Below the pieces are notes generated by a model that did not search any database, had not been told where the DNA came from, and saw only the letters and a list, made by a program, of their open reading frames with translations. This document shows positions 40,841-48,830 of a stretch of DNA of 64,000 nucleotides, piece after piece; the stretch's first letter is position 1, and every line of letters starts with the position of its first letter. The DNA comes from Mycobacterium sp. WUMAC-067 (GTDB taxonomy: Bacteria; Actinomycetota; Actinomycetes; Mycobacteriales; Mycobacteriaceae), in contig NZ_JAEKMI010000010.1 of the NCBI RefSeq assembly GCF_020217485.1, forward strand, positions 1 through 64,000, given 5' to 3'. The position numbers and the translations under genes are program-made.

Positions 40841-41248
40841 ATGAAGTTCGTATCGACTCGCATCATCACCGCCGACGTGAAGCGGCTGGTGGGTTTCTAC
40901 GAGATGGTCACCCAAATCGCGGCCGTGTGGGGCAACGAGTTGTTCGCGGAGATTTCGACCCCGGCCGGCACCCTGGCCATCGGTAGCGACAAGACGGTCC
41001 CGCTGTTCGGGAACGGATCCGCCGAACCGGCAGCGAACCGGAGCGCAATCGTGGAATTCATCGTGGACGACGTGGACGCCGAATACGAGCGGCTCCGCGA
41101 GCGTGTCACCGAGGTCGTGACGACGCCGACGACCATGCCGTGGGGCAACCGCGCGTTGTTGTTCCGGGATCCGGATGGAAACCTCGTCAACCTGTTCACT
41201 CCCGTGACCGACGAGGCGCGCGACAAGTTCGGGTTGAACGACCTCTAG
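40841..41248 (+). CDS. VOC family protein
   Basis: The 135-residue single-domain glyoxalase/bleomycin-resistance-type protein has paired beta-alpha-beta units: IITADVKRLVGFYEMVT and VEFIVDDVDAEYERLRE, then the closing block ALLFRDPDGNLVNLFTPV. ATG 40841 has GGAGGAG at 40831-40837. It lies 79 bases after the other VOC gene on the same strand, and the pair may be co-transcribed. Substrate is unknown. Confidence 0.83.
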   Translation: MKFVSTRIITADVKRLVGFYEMVTQIAAVWGNELFAEISTPAGTLAIGSDKTVPLFGNGSAEPAANRSAIVEFIVDDVDAEYERLRERVTEVVTTPTTMPWGNRALLFRDPDGNLVNLFTPVTDEARDKFGLNDL

Positions 41249-41551
41249 CGCAATGGGGCGGTCGAACGCCTCGCGGGACGGATGCCGGGGCCGTGGCCGC
41301 TCCTCGACGCCGTAGTGGGGCTGGATGATCCTCGTCGACACCGCGGTGTGCGACGTGAGGTAGTGCTCGACCTCCTCGGGAGTCTTCGCCAGTTTCCGGC
41401 CGTCCAGCGCGCCGAAATCCTCCACCTCACCGATCAACGCAAACTGTATGGACGTGGTCTCAGTGCGGTCGAAGCCCCGCTTCAATCTCTCAGGCAACCG
41501 GCGAAGGAACAGATCGAGGGGGGACCTGCACGTTCCAAACGATCCCAACAA
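41249..41551 (-). pseudogene. possible gene remnant on the minus strand
   Basis: In the 342-base gap after the VOC gene, the minus strand has an open frame whose codons are rich in third-position G/C and read like real protein (TTSIQFALIGEVEDFGALDG, then EVEHYLTSHTAVSTRIIQPH). The frame continues without a stop into the antisense of the VOC gene, so a proper 3' end is lacking. I do not recognise the family. It may be the truncated end of a lost gene or a short unannotated gene. Confidence 0.35.
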
Positions 41552-41590
41552 CTACTTGCCCGGATCCCAATCCGGGGAAATCCTTGGGAG

Positions 41591-41974
41591 ATGGCGACTG
41601 TCAAGGGGACGGGATCGTGGCTGCGGCGGGCTGCGCGTGTGTTGGTGGGCAGCGGATTGGCGCTGTCCATTTTGGGACTGGCCGGCGGCCCGGGTGCGCA
41701 GGCGGCACCGGCCCCGACGGATCACTGGTGCCCGGGCGATCAATGGAGCCCGGCGTGGGGCAGCGTCTTGGACTGGGACTGGAATCGCTGCCACGATTGG
41801 CAACATCCCGGCGGCCCGACCGGCCCGTCGGGCTGGGGGCCTTGGGGACCCCCGCCGGCGTGGGCGCCCCCACAACCACCTCAACCGGCGTGGGCCCCGG
41901 GGGCTCAACTGATGTGGAACCCGACTGATGCCGATTGGGGCCTCTGGAACAACGGGATATGGACGCCCATCTGA
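41591..41974 (+). CDS. small secreted Trp/Pro-rich protein
   Basis: The 127-residue preprotein has an N-terminal basic region and hydrophobic core (about 1-38, LVGSGLALSILGLAGG) with a likely signal peptidase site after GAQAA. The mature part begins APAPTDHWCPGDQWSPAWG and contains two cysteines and many Trp and Pro, ending DWGLWNNGIWTPI. Such small CPGDQW-containing secreted proteins recur in mycobacteria, without known function. An in-frame start further upstream would bury the signal peptide, so ATG 41591 was used. Confidence 0.75.
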   Translation: MATVKGTGSWLRRAARVLVGSGLALSILGLAGGPGAQAAPAPTDHWCPGDQWSPAWGSVLDWDWNRCHDWQHPGGPTGPSGWGPWGPPPAWAPPQPPQPAWAPGAQLMWNPTDADWGLWNNGIWTPI

Positions 41975-42246
41975 GCAGACGCGTTTGGCGGCTCTAGCGA
42001 TCGGCCCTCCCAGCGTTGGGTGAACTGCGGCCGACGACGACTGCGCCGAGCGGCCCGAGATTGGTCGCGAGGCCACCTGATGAGTGACGCGACGGGTCTG
42101 GGGGTATCCCCGGGAAACGGGATCGCTTGAATGCGAGCAATTTGCCGCCAAAAATATACCCGTGTGTAATAACTTTGCTTTAGCTGCGGCGCACCTCATT
42201 GTTGGTTTACCGAATGACCTGCGCCACAAATTTTGGTTTGCAATAA
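41975..42246. other. intergenic region with a low-GC 3' half
   Basis: The 272 bases contain no convincing ORF. From about 42130 the sequence becomes clearly A/T-richer than the surroundings, including AAAAATATACC and ACAAATTTTGG, and probably carries the promoter of the following gene. Confidence 0.4.
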
Positions 42247-42837
42247 ATGTTATTGCTAGCCTCGCTGCCCATGGTCGTTATTGCAACATTGATGTCGTTG
42301 ATCAATCAGGTCTCCGGCACCCCGTATATCGCGGGTGGAGATTCTCCCGCCGGGACTGATTGTTCGGGTCTCGCTTCTTGGATTGCGAATGCCGCAACCG
42401 ATAGGCCAGTTTTTGGGGATCGATTTAATACCGGAAACGAAGAAGCTGCATTGTTGGCGCGTGGGTTCCAATATGGGACCGCGCCCAACGCCTTGGTCAT
42501 CGGATGGAACGGTGGCCACACCGCGGTGACCCTGCCCGACGGAACGTCGGTGGCCAGCGGGGAGCGCGGCGGTGTGCACGTCGGCGGCCCGGGCGCCTAC
42601 CAGGCAGGATTCACGCATCACATGTTCCTTCCGGTGGAGCTGGAGGACGGTGGCGCGCCGCCGCCGCCGGACGCGTTGCCGCCGCCACCGGACGCCTTGC
42701 CGCCGCCACCGGACGCACCTCCGCCTGCGCCGGACGCGCCGCCCCCGCCGCCGGATGCCCCTCTGCCTCCGCCGGAAGAGCCGGCCGTCTTAATCGATGC
42801 TCCGGCGCCGCCGATGGATGCCCCGCCGGCACTCTGA
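42247..42837 (+). CDS. NlpC/P60-like protein with Pro-Asp repeat tail
   Basis: The 196-residue protein has a hydrophobic N terminus (about 1-20), then a compact NlpC/P60-like domain with the catalytic cysteine C39 in AGTDCSGLASWI and a His candidate H91 in GGHTAV. Residues 138-178 form a tail of PPPPDA units. A cell-wall peptide hydrolase exposed outside the membrane is the likeliest role. The third catalytic residue is not clear. No Shine-Dalgarno is obvious before ATG 42247, and an internal ATG at 42271 is an alternative start. The upstream region is low in GC, hinting at transfer. Confidence 0.72.
   Translation: MLLLASLPMVVIATLMSLINQVSGTPYIAGGDSPAGTDCSGLASWIANAATDRPVFGDRFNTGNEEAALLARGFQYGTAPNALVIGWNGGHTAVTLPDGTSVASGERGGVHVGGPGAYQAGFTHHMFLPVELEDGGAPPPPDALPPPPDALPPPPDAPPPAPDAPPPPPDAPLPPPEEPAVLIDAPAPPMDAPPAL
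42658..42780 (+). repeat. 21-base tandem repeat coding PPPPDAL units
   Basis: About five to six imperfect 21-base units built on CCGCCGCCACCGGACGCC encode PPPPDAL/PPPPDAP repeats in the tail of the NlpC/P60-like protein. Units 2 and 3 are nearly identical; later units diverge. Copy-number variation between strains is plausible. Confidence 0.75.
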
Positions 42838-43197
42838 TGTTTTTATCCGGCGACGCGGTAATTGCGGATTCATAACAAATGAAATGAATGCCGCCGGCCA
42901 TTTGGTTAGTTTTTTCCGGCGGTGGGCGACGGCCAGCCCACTGTTCGGCAGAATAGTGAAATGACGCCGGCGCCCGGTCGAGTGTGAGCTGCGACACTTC
43001 GCTCCCGAAAGTGGCGGAAGTGTGCGCCGCGGCGAAAGTTTCGCATGGGTTGTTTGTGACTCGTGAGCACACTTTGCTGTTGGAATCGCTGACCGGAAAT
43101 CGCGCCCGGCATCCCGACCGGGCCGTGCGCCCGCCGGATAAGCTGGCGCTGCCCGCGGTGCGGGCATACGGAAACCGGCGAACCAAGGCGGGGCCGC
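42838..43197. other. intergenic region without a supported gene
   Basis: This 360-base region has a short inverted repeat, CCGCCGG at 42891-42897 with CCGGCGG at 42916-42922, whose loop contains a T run. That could be a weak terminator for the upstream gene. Open frames here run antisense or end in the next gene and have no coding character. The 3' part should hold the promoter of the monooxygenase gene. Confidence 0.4.
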
Positions 43198-43521
43198 ATG
43201 ATCTTCATCGTCGTCAAGTTCGAAACCAAGCCCGAGTGGACCGACCGATGGCCTGAACTCGTCGCCGCGTTCACCGCGGCGACTCGCGCCGAGGAAGGCA
43301 ACCTGTGGTTCGAGTGGTCGCGCAGCCTGGACAATCCGGCGGAGTACGTCTTGGTGGAGGCGTTCCGGGACGGTGATGCGGGCGGCGTCCACGTCAACAG
43401 CGATCACTTCAAGCGGGCGATGCAAGAACTTCCGCAGGCGCTGAAGTCCACGCCCAAGATCATCAACCAGACGGTCGATGCCACCGGCTGGTCCGAGATG
43501 GGTGAAATGTCGGTCGGCTAG
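43198..43521 (+). CDS. antibiotic biosynthesis monooxygenase-fold protein
   Basis: The 107-residue ferredoxin-like dimeric alpha+beta barrel protein has IFIVVKFETKPEWTDRWPEL as the first strand-helix, EEGNLWFEWSRSLDNPAEYVLVEAF in the middle and DHFKRAM near the C terminus, typical of ABM-domain proteins. These act as cofactor-free oxygenases or small-molecule binding proteins. Gene order (before the methyltransferase, cyclase, zwf) suggests it is the Rv1117 equivalent. Substrate is unknown. Confidence 0.82.
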   Translation: MIFIVVKFETKPEWTDRWPELVAAFTAATRAEEGNLWFEWSRSLDNPAEYVLVEAFRDGDAGGVHVNSDHFKRAMQELPQALKSTPKIINQTVDATGWSEMGEMSVG

Positions 43522-43560
43522 CTGCACCGGCCACGGACGTCGGCGACCGGATTCACACCC

Positions 43561-44415
43561 TCAACGTCGCCGCGCCGCGATGTTGCCGATACGAGGATCG
43601 GCGACCCCGACGTCCCGGTCGAACGCGGCGACCTGATCGTTCCAGCTGCGGAACTCGGTGTCCCACCCGAGGTCATTGAGCCAACGCTCGGTGTCGAACT
43701 CGGCACCGACGCCCGGGGCGGCAGTCGTCGCGGGGACGGTTGCCTCCCCGGCGACGAGGGCTCGCAGATCCCGGTACCGGGCGTCGTCGGGGTCACTGAT
43801 GAAGCGGCCGACGCCGAAGAGACTGCCCGGCGCGGACAATCCCGTCAGAGTCCGCACAACGCGCTGGTTCCACTCCTGTGTCAGGAAACCGAGCGTGCCT
43901 TCATCAACCCAGTAGGCCGGTTCTTCCGCACGAAAGCCGTTCTCGCGCAGCGGCGTAACCCAGTCGTCGCGTAGATCGGCGGCTACGACGTGTCGTCGGC
44001 AATTCGCGACCGCCCCGGCGTCGTGCAAGACCGGCTCTTTGAATGCAAAGAGCTCGGCGAGGTCGATCTCGAACACGGCGACGCGGGGTGGCAATCCCAT
44101 CCGGAACGCCCGGGTGTCCAATCCCGCACCCAGCAGCACGATCTGATCGATACCCGCCTCGACCGCTTCGCGAACGCGGTCGTCGACCAACCGCACCCCC
44201 ACGGTGCGGCCCTCAAAGAACCCGTCCGCGAGCGTTTCCAGCTGTGCCCAACGCTCTGCGGTGAAGCCCGCGCGCGCCGCGTCGACGAAATGCCGCGCCA
44301 GCGGGTCGTTGTACAGCCGGTCGGGCCGGCCGGACTCGCGGGCGCGAATGACGGCGACGCCGATGGCCGTCAGCGCGACGCCGTCAACGGGCACGCGCGA
44401 TACGTCGTCAGACAC
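43561..44415 (-). CDS. SAM-dependent methyltransferase (mycobacterial TIGR00027 family)
   Basis: The 284-residue class I methyltransferase belongs to the large mycobacterial family related to leucine carboxyl methyltransferases. The SAM-binding block LLGAGLDTRAFRM is at 94-106, with VFEIDLAELFAFKEPVL as the acidic second strand and a YWVDEGTLGFLTQE block later. Family members are abundant in Mycobacterium; substrates are mostly unknown. It converges on the monooxygenase gene. Confidence 0.87.
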   Translation of the reverse strand: MSDDVSRVPVDGVALTAIGVAVIRARESGRPDRLYNDPLARHFVDAARAGFTAERWAQLETLADGFFEGRTVGVRLVDDRVREAVEAGIDQIVLLGAGLDTRAFRMGLPPRVAVFEIDLAELFAFKEPVLHDAGAVANCRRHVVAADLRDDWVTPLRENGFRAEEPAYWVDEGTLGFLTQEWNQRVVRTLTGLSAPGSLFGVGRFISDPDDARYRDLRALVAGEATVPATTAAPGVGAEFDTERWLNDLGWDTEFRSWNDQVAAFDRDVGVADPRIGNIAARRR

Positions 44416-44440
44416 CCTTCCCCCCTAGCCAGCTTGCCGA

Positions 44441-45121
44441 CTAGCCCACCATGATCTCGATTTCCCCGCCCAGCGCGTATCCCGGTGCGAGCGGCAGACT
44501 GTTACCGCTCCAGAACGAGCCCGGGTCGAACCAATTCGAGTACTTCTCCGTGGTCATCAAACCCATTTCTTCGTAGGTGATGGCCACCGTCTCCGCGCAG
44601 TAGGCCGCTTCCAGGCCGAGGCGCTGGCGCTCCTTGCGCCGCTGCGTCGACTCCCGAACCTTCTTGTCCACGACCGGGATTCCGCGCGCCCAGTCGTAGG
44701 CGTTCGGCAGCCGCCCGCGCAGCCACCGGCCGGTCAGGCGCATGGTGGTCGGAAACGCGGTGCCGTCCATGCGGGCGATGACCCGCAGCAGCGTGTTCTC
44801 TTGCTCGCGGGTGGCCGGCGGAGTCAGCTGGCGCAGCCAGCATCGCTGGTGGTAGCGCTGGGTCCACTGCACGACGGATTGCTGTAGATCGTTGAGTTGC
44901 ACGCCACGGTGGTTCGTCCCCGTCCACAGGTCGACGAGCTTGCCACCCAGTTCGGCATGCCAGATCAGGGGCGGCAGGTCATCGATGGCCACCGTCATGC
45001 CCACGTGGTTCACCGGGCTGTTCGTCAAGGTCTGGATGGCGCGGTCGGGTCCCGAACCGCCGCGAAACAGCCAAAGGTCGCCCGTGCGGGTTTCCTCGAG
45101 CGCCTGGTTCAAGGTGAGCAT
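44441..45121 (-). CDS. permuted NlpC/P60 (YiiX/LRAT-like) fold protein
   Basis: The 226-residue protein has H39 in SPVNHVGMTVA near the N terminus and C175 in AAYCAETVAITYEEMG near the C terminus. That is the inverted order seen in permuted papain-like proteins such as YiiX and LRAT, which act as lipid or amide hydrolases/acyltransferases. There is no clear signal peptide. ATG 45121 (MLTLNQALEETRTGDLWLF) was chosen, though no Shine-Dalgarno is visible. It is placed like Rv1118c. Function is unknown. Confidence 0.72.
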   Translation of the reverse strand: MLTLNQALEETRTGDLWLFRGGSGPDRAIQTLTNSPVNHVGMTVAIDDLPPLIWHAELGGKLVDLWTGTNHRGVQLNDLQQSVVQWTQRYHQRCWLRQLTPPATREQENTLLRVIARMDGTAFPTTMRLTGRWLRGRLPNAYDWARGIPVVDKKVRESTQRRKERQRLGLEAAYCAETVAITYEEMGLMTTEKYSNWFDPGSFWSGNSLPLAPGYALGGEIEIMVG

Positions 45122-45265
45122 GTTCGTGTAAGCCCGTTCGCCGCTGCAGCTTTCGCCGATCTCATCGTCATCATGAGCCCGCCTGCACGTCGCGGCTGTG
45201 CGTTGCGGGCACACAAGTCAATCACAACCAGCGCACCACGACGGTGCTACGCATAGCCTGGTGTC

Positions 45266-45475
45266 ATGCGCAGTGTGTGGAAGTGGGTGGGACTGGCGGG
45301 TGCCGCCGGGGTCGTTGCCGGGGGCGTGCTGGTGGCTCGCGACCAGCGCAAGCGGCGTGCCTACACCGCCGACGAGGTCCGGGATCGGCTGCATCAGCGG
45401 CTGGCCGAATTCGACGGGGAAGGCCTTCAGTCCGGGCCGGGATCGGCCGAGGGCGCAACGGCGAACAACCGATAG
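45266..45475 (+). CDS. small membrane-anchored protein
   Basis: The 69-residue protein has an N-terminal transmembrane helix (about 6-26, [18 protein letters not shown]) and a basic, helical cytoplasmic part [29 protein letters not shown]. Its last 49 bases overlap the 3' end of the convergent cyclase gene. Family unknown; similar small proteins are common in actinobacteria. Confidence 0.6.
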   Translation: MRSVWKWVGLAGAAGVVAGGVLVARDQRKRRAYTADEVRDRLHQRLAEFDGEGLQSGPGSAEGATANNR

Positions 45476-46251
45476 CTGCCCGAAAACCCCTTCAACTCGA
45501 CGTCGCGGCCGTCGTCGAACCGGATGCCATCGCAGTCCGAAACCGCGTCCCGCACCGGCTTGCTCACCAGGATCTCACCACCGGCGGCTTGTGCCGCGAC
45601 CCGCGCCGCCATGGCGACGTTGCGGCCGAACAAATCATCGCCGCGGCGCACCGATCGGCCCATATGTATGCCGATTCGAACGCGAATCTCCTCGTGCCGC
45701 TTGCGGTTTGCGCCTCGTCGCAACTCGCGCTGCAGGTCGATACCGCACCGCACCGCCTGTTCGGCGCGCGCGAACGCGATCATGAATCCATCACCCTGAC
45801 TTTTCACCACATGGCCGGACCGTCGCCGCACAAGATCCGAGACCAACTTGTCGTGCGAGCTGATCAGTTTGACCCAGGCCCGGTCGCCGATCCGCTCATT
45901 CAGTGCGGTGGATTCTTCGATGTCGGAGAACAGGATCACCACCTTGCCGTCCGGCGTGACGCGCGCAAGGTCGGGCCGTTCGACTTCGGCCCAGTCCGCG
46001 AGGTCCTCGATCGAGCTGCGCACGGCCGCGCCGAAGCCCTCCTTGCGCACCAGGTTGGCGGTGTTCCACACCGTCTTCACGGCTTCGCGACCGCCCGACA
46101 GCAACCAGCTGCGGGCGTCGTTTCGCTGGCGCAGCTCGTCGAGTTCGCGGTGACTGCGCGCCAGCAGCTGCCACAGCACCACCAACCCGATGGCCTCGAT
46201 GGCAGCAAACCCGGCCAGAATGTAGACCGAGACATGCAGCGCGTCGCCCAT
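45427..46251 (-). CDS. membrane-anchored class III nucleotidyl cyclase homologue (Rv1120c-like), catalytic Asn replaced
   Basis: The 274-residue protein has one N-terminal helix (about 8-31), a linker and a class III cyclase domain (about 103-270). Metal residues D110 (LFSDIEES) and D154 (SQGDGF), K150 and D206 are present, and R217 aligns with the transition-state Arg. The position of the transition-state Asn, normally in VNxAxR, reads V212-A213-M-A-A-R, i.e. Ala. Activity is therefore doubtful or altered. By remembered annotation the M. tuberculosis counterpart Rv1120c is a shorter fragment, while this one is full length. It overlaps a small convergent gene by 49 bases. Confidence 0.83.
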   Translation of the reverse strand: MGDALHVSVYILAGFAAIEAIGLVVLWQLLARSHRELDELRQRNDARSWLLSGGREAVKTVWNTANLVRKEGFGAAVRSSIEDLADWAEVERPDLARVTPDGKVVILFSDIEESTALNERIGDRAWVKLISSHDKLVSDLVRRRSGHVVKSQGDGFMIAFARAEQAVRCGIDLQRELRRGANRKRHEEIRVRIGIHMGRSVRRGDDLFGRNVAMAARVAAQAAGGEILVSKPVRDAVSDCDGIRFDDGRDVELKGFSGSYRLFAVAPSADPGPD

Positions 46252-46381
46252 GCGGTCATCCTTGCAAGGCTGTGGTCCGCCGAGGTTGTCGGCCCTGTGA
46301 GCAGTGTCTAGGGTTGAGTCCGCCGGCCGCGGGTAGTGATCTCAGGGGCGCCCCATTAGGTGACTTTCGGGAGGAGCGGTT

Positions 46382-47791
46382 TTGGCCGACGGCGACAGTA
46401 ACCCATCTGACCTGTTGGTGATCTTCGGAATCACCGGCGACCTGGCGCGCAAGATGACGTTTCGGGCCCTGTACCGCCTCGAGCGCCGCGACGAGCTGAA
46501 CCATCCGATCGTGGGCGTGGCCAGCGACGACATCACGACCGAGCAGCTGCTGGACCGGGCGCGCGACGCCATCAAGAAGTCGGGCGAGAAGTTCGACGAC
46601 GCGGTGTTCGAGCGGCTGGCCGGTCGGCTGTCCTACTTGCACGGCGACGTCACCGACGCCGATCTCTACAAGCAGCTCGCCAAGAAGATCGGCTCGGACG
46701 CCCATCCGCTCTACTACCTCGAGATGCCGCCGGCATTGTTCGCGCCCATCGTGGAGAACCTGGCGAAGGCCGACCTGCTGGAGGGGGCGCGGGTGGCGAT
46801 CGAAAAGCCGTTCGGCCACGACCTGGAGTCGGCGCGCGACCTCAACGCCCGGCTGCGCGCGGTGCTCGACGAAGACCAAATCCTGCGCGTGGACCACTTT
46901 CTGGGCAAACAACCCGTCGAGGAACTGCAGTACCTGCGGTTCGCCAACAACGCTCTGGCCAAACTGTGGGACCGCGAGAGCATCTCCGAAATCCACATCA
47001 CCATGGCCGAGGACTTCGGGATCGAGGACCGCGGCAAGTTCTACGACGCGGTAGGTGCGCTTCGCGACGTCGTGCAAAACCATCTGCTGCAGGTGCTCGC
47101 GCTGGTCGCCATGGAGCCCCCGGTCGGCGCCGGCGACGACGACCTGAACGACAAGAAGGCCGAGGTTTTCCGGGCCATGCCCGCGCTGGACCCGGAACGC
47201 TGCGTCCGTGGACAGTACCGCGGTTATACCGAAGTCGCCGGAGTGGCAAAGGATTCCACCACCGAGACCTACGTCGCGCTGCGCACCGAGATCGACAACT
47301 GGCGCTGGGCCGGAGTGCCGATCTTCCTGCGCGCCGGCAAGGCGCTGCCGGAAAAGGTCACCGAGGTCCGGATGTTCCTGCACCACGTCCCCGGGTTTTC
47401 GTTCCTGCCCAACCGGCGGCCACCCGATCCCAACCAGATCGTGCTGCGCATCGACCCCGACCCCGGGATGCGGCTGCAGCTGTCGGCCCAGGTTGGGGAT
47501 TCGTGGCACGACGTTCACCTGGACTCGTCGTTCGCCGAGGATCTCGGCGAGCCGGTACGCCCCTACGAACGGCTGCTCTACGCCGCGTTCAATGGAGATC
47601 GCCAGCTGTTCGCCCGGGAGGACGCCATCGAAGAGACGTGGCGGATCGTGCAGCCGTTGCTGGACAAGCCGGGTCGAATCCACCACTACGACCAAGGTTC
47701 CTGGGGCCCCGAGGCCGCCGAAGCGCTGGTGCGTGGTCACCACACCTGGCAGGAGCCGTGGCTGCCGCGCAGCACGGCCGCGAAACAGTAA
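46382..47791 (+). CDS. zwf: glucose-6-phosphate 1-dehydrogenase
   Basis: The 469-residue enzyme oxidises glucose 6-phosphate to 6-phosphogluconolactone, the first oxidative pentose-phosphate step. The nucleotide-binding GITGDLARKM (16-25) and active-site signature RVDHFLGKQPVEELQYLRFAN are intact. TTG 46382 was chosen because GGGAGGAG lies at 46369-46376, five bases before it. It is followed after 16 bases by gnd; together they make NADPH or NADH and ribulose 5-phosphate. It corresponds to Rv1121. Confidence 0.95.
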   Translation: MADGDSNPSDLLVIFGITGDLARKMTFRALYRLERRDELNHPIVGVASDDITTEQLLDRARDAIKKSGEKFDDAVFERLAGRLSYLHGDVTDADLYKQLAKKIGSDAHPLYYLEMPPALFAPIVENLAKADLLEGARVAIEKPFGHDLESARDLNARLRAVLDEDQILRVDHFLGKQPVEELQYLRFANNALAKLWDRESISEIHITMAEDFGIEDRGKFYDAVGALRDVVQNHLLQVLALVAMEPPVGAGDDDLNDKKAEVFRAMPALDPERCVRGQYRGYTEVAGVAKDSTTETYVALRTEIDNWRWAGVPIFLRAGKALPEKVTEVRMFLHHVPGFSFLPNRRPPDPNQIVLRIDPDPGMRLQLSAQVGDSWHDVHLDSSFAEDLGEPVRPYERLLYAAFNGDRQLFAREDAIEETWRIVQPLLDKPGRIHHYDQGSWGPEAAEALVRGHHTWQEPWLPRSTAAKQ

Positions 47792-47807
47792 GGAGACTGG
47801 AGACACG

Positions 47808-48830
47808 ATGCAGCTTGGGATGATCGGCCTCGGCCGGATGGGCGCCAACATCGTCCGGCGCGTGGTCACCGGCGGACATGAATGCGTGGTCTACGACCAC
47901 AACCCCGACGCGGTCGAGGCGATGGCGGGGGAGGACAAGACCACCGGGGTGTCCTCGCTGCAAGAGCTCGCCGAGAAGCTGACGGCGCCGCGCGTCGTGT
48001 GGGTGATGGTGCCGGCCGGGACGATCACCACCGGGGTGATCGACGAGCTGGCCAAGACCCTCGAGTCCGGCGACATCGTCATCGACGGCGGGAACTCCTA
48101 CTACCGCGACGACATCACTCACGCAAAAACGCTGTCGGAGAAGGGAATTCATTTCCTGGATTGCGGCACCAGCGGCGGGGTGTGGGGCCGCGAACGTGGA
48201 TACTGCCTGATGGTCGGCGGCGACGACGAGGCGTTCGCGCGCGCCGAGCCGATCTTCGCCACCGTCGCACCGGGCGTCGACGCGGCCCCGCGCACACCGG
48301 GGCGCGACGGCGAGGTCGCGACGTCGGAGCAGGGGTACCTGCACTGCGGGCCGGCCGGCGCCGGGCACTTCGTGAAGATGGTGCACAACGGCATCGAGTA
48401 CGGCATGATGGCCTCGCTCGCCGAGGGTCTGAACATTCTGCGCAATGCCGACATCGGCAAGCACATCCAGGAAGGCGACGCGGAAACGGCGCCGCTGTCG
48501 AATCCGGAGTTCTACCAGTACGACTTCGACATCCCCGAGGTCGCCGAGGTGTGGCGGCGCGGCAGCGTCATCGGCTCCTGGCTACTGGACCTGACCGCGA
48601 TCGCGCTGCACGAATCCCCGGAGCTGAAGGAATTCTCCGGGCGCGTCTCGGACTCCGGAGAGGGCCGCTGGACCTCCATCGCGGCGATCGACGAGGGAGT
48701 CCCCTCGCCGGTGTTGACCACCGCGCTGCAGTCGCGCTTCGCCTCGCGGTCGCTCGATGACTTCGCCAACAAGGCGCTCTCGGCGATGCGTAAGCAATTC
48801 GGCGGGCACGCGGAGAAGCCGGCGAACTAG
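47808..48830 (+). CDS. gnd: 6-phosphogluconate dehydrogenase, decarboxylating
   Basis: This 340-residue enzyme oxidatively decarboxylates 6-phosphogluconate to ribulose 5-phosphate. It belongs to the shorter subfamily (YqeC/GndA type, often NAD-preferring); classical enzymes are about 470 residues. The Rossmann motif GLGRMGANI begins near 7, the substrate motif is DCGTSGGVWG, and GPAGAGHFVKMVHNGIEYG carries the catalytic Lys. ATG 47808 has GGAGA upstream. It converges on bpoB with a four-base overlap. It matches Rv1122 (gnd2). Confidence 0.94.
   Translation: MQLGMIGLGRMGANIVRRVVTGGHECVVYDHNPDAVEAMAGEDKTTGVSSLQELAEKLTAPRVVWVMVPAGTITTGVIDELAKTLESGDIVIDGGNSYYRDDITHAKTLSEKGIHFLDCGTSGGVWGRERGYCLMVGGDDEAFARAEPIFATVAPGVDAAPRTPGRDGEVATSEQGYLHCGPAGAGHFVKMVHNGIEYGMMASLAEGLNILRNADIGKHIQEGDAETAPLSNPEFYQYDFDIPEVAEVWRRGSVIGSWLLDLTAIALHESPELKEFSGRVSDSGEGRWTSIAAIDEGVPSPVLTTALQSRFASRSLDDFANKALSAMRKQFGGHAEKPAN

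Noticed and set aside
40724..41248. minus-strand frame under the second VOC gene
   Set aside because: Only the part beyond the VOC gene (41249-41551) has coding-like sequence; the overlap is antisense shadow.
42658..42780. tandem repeat considered as a CRISPR or minisatellite outside genes
   Set aside because: Units are contiguous 21-mers in frame within a protein tail; there are no spacers.
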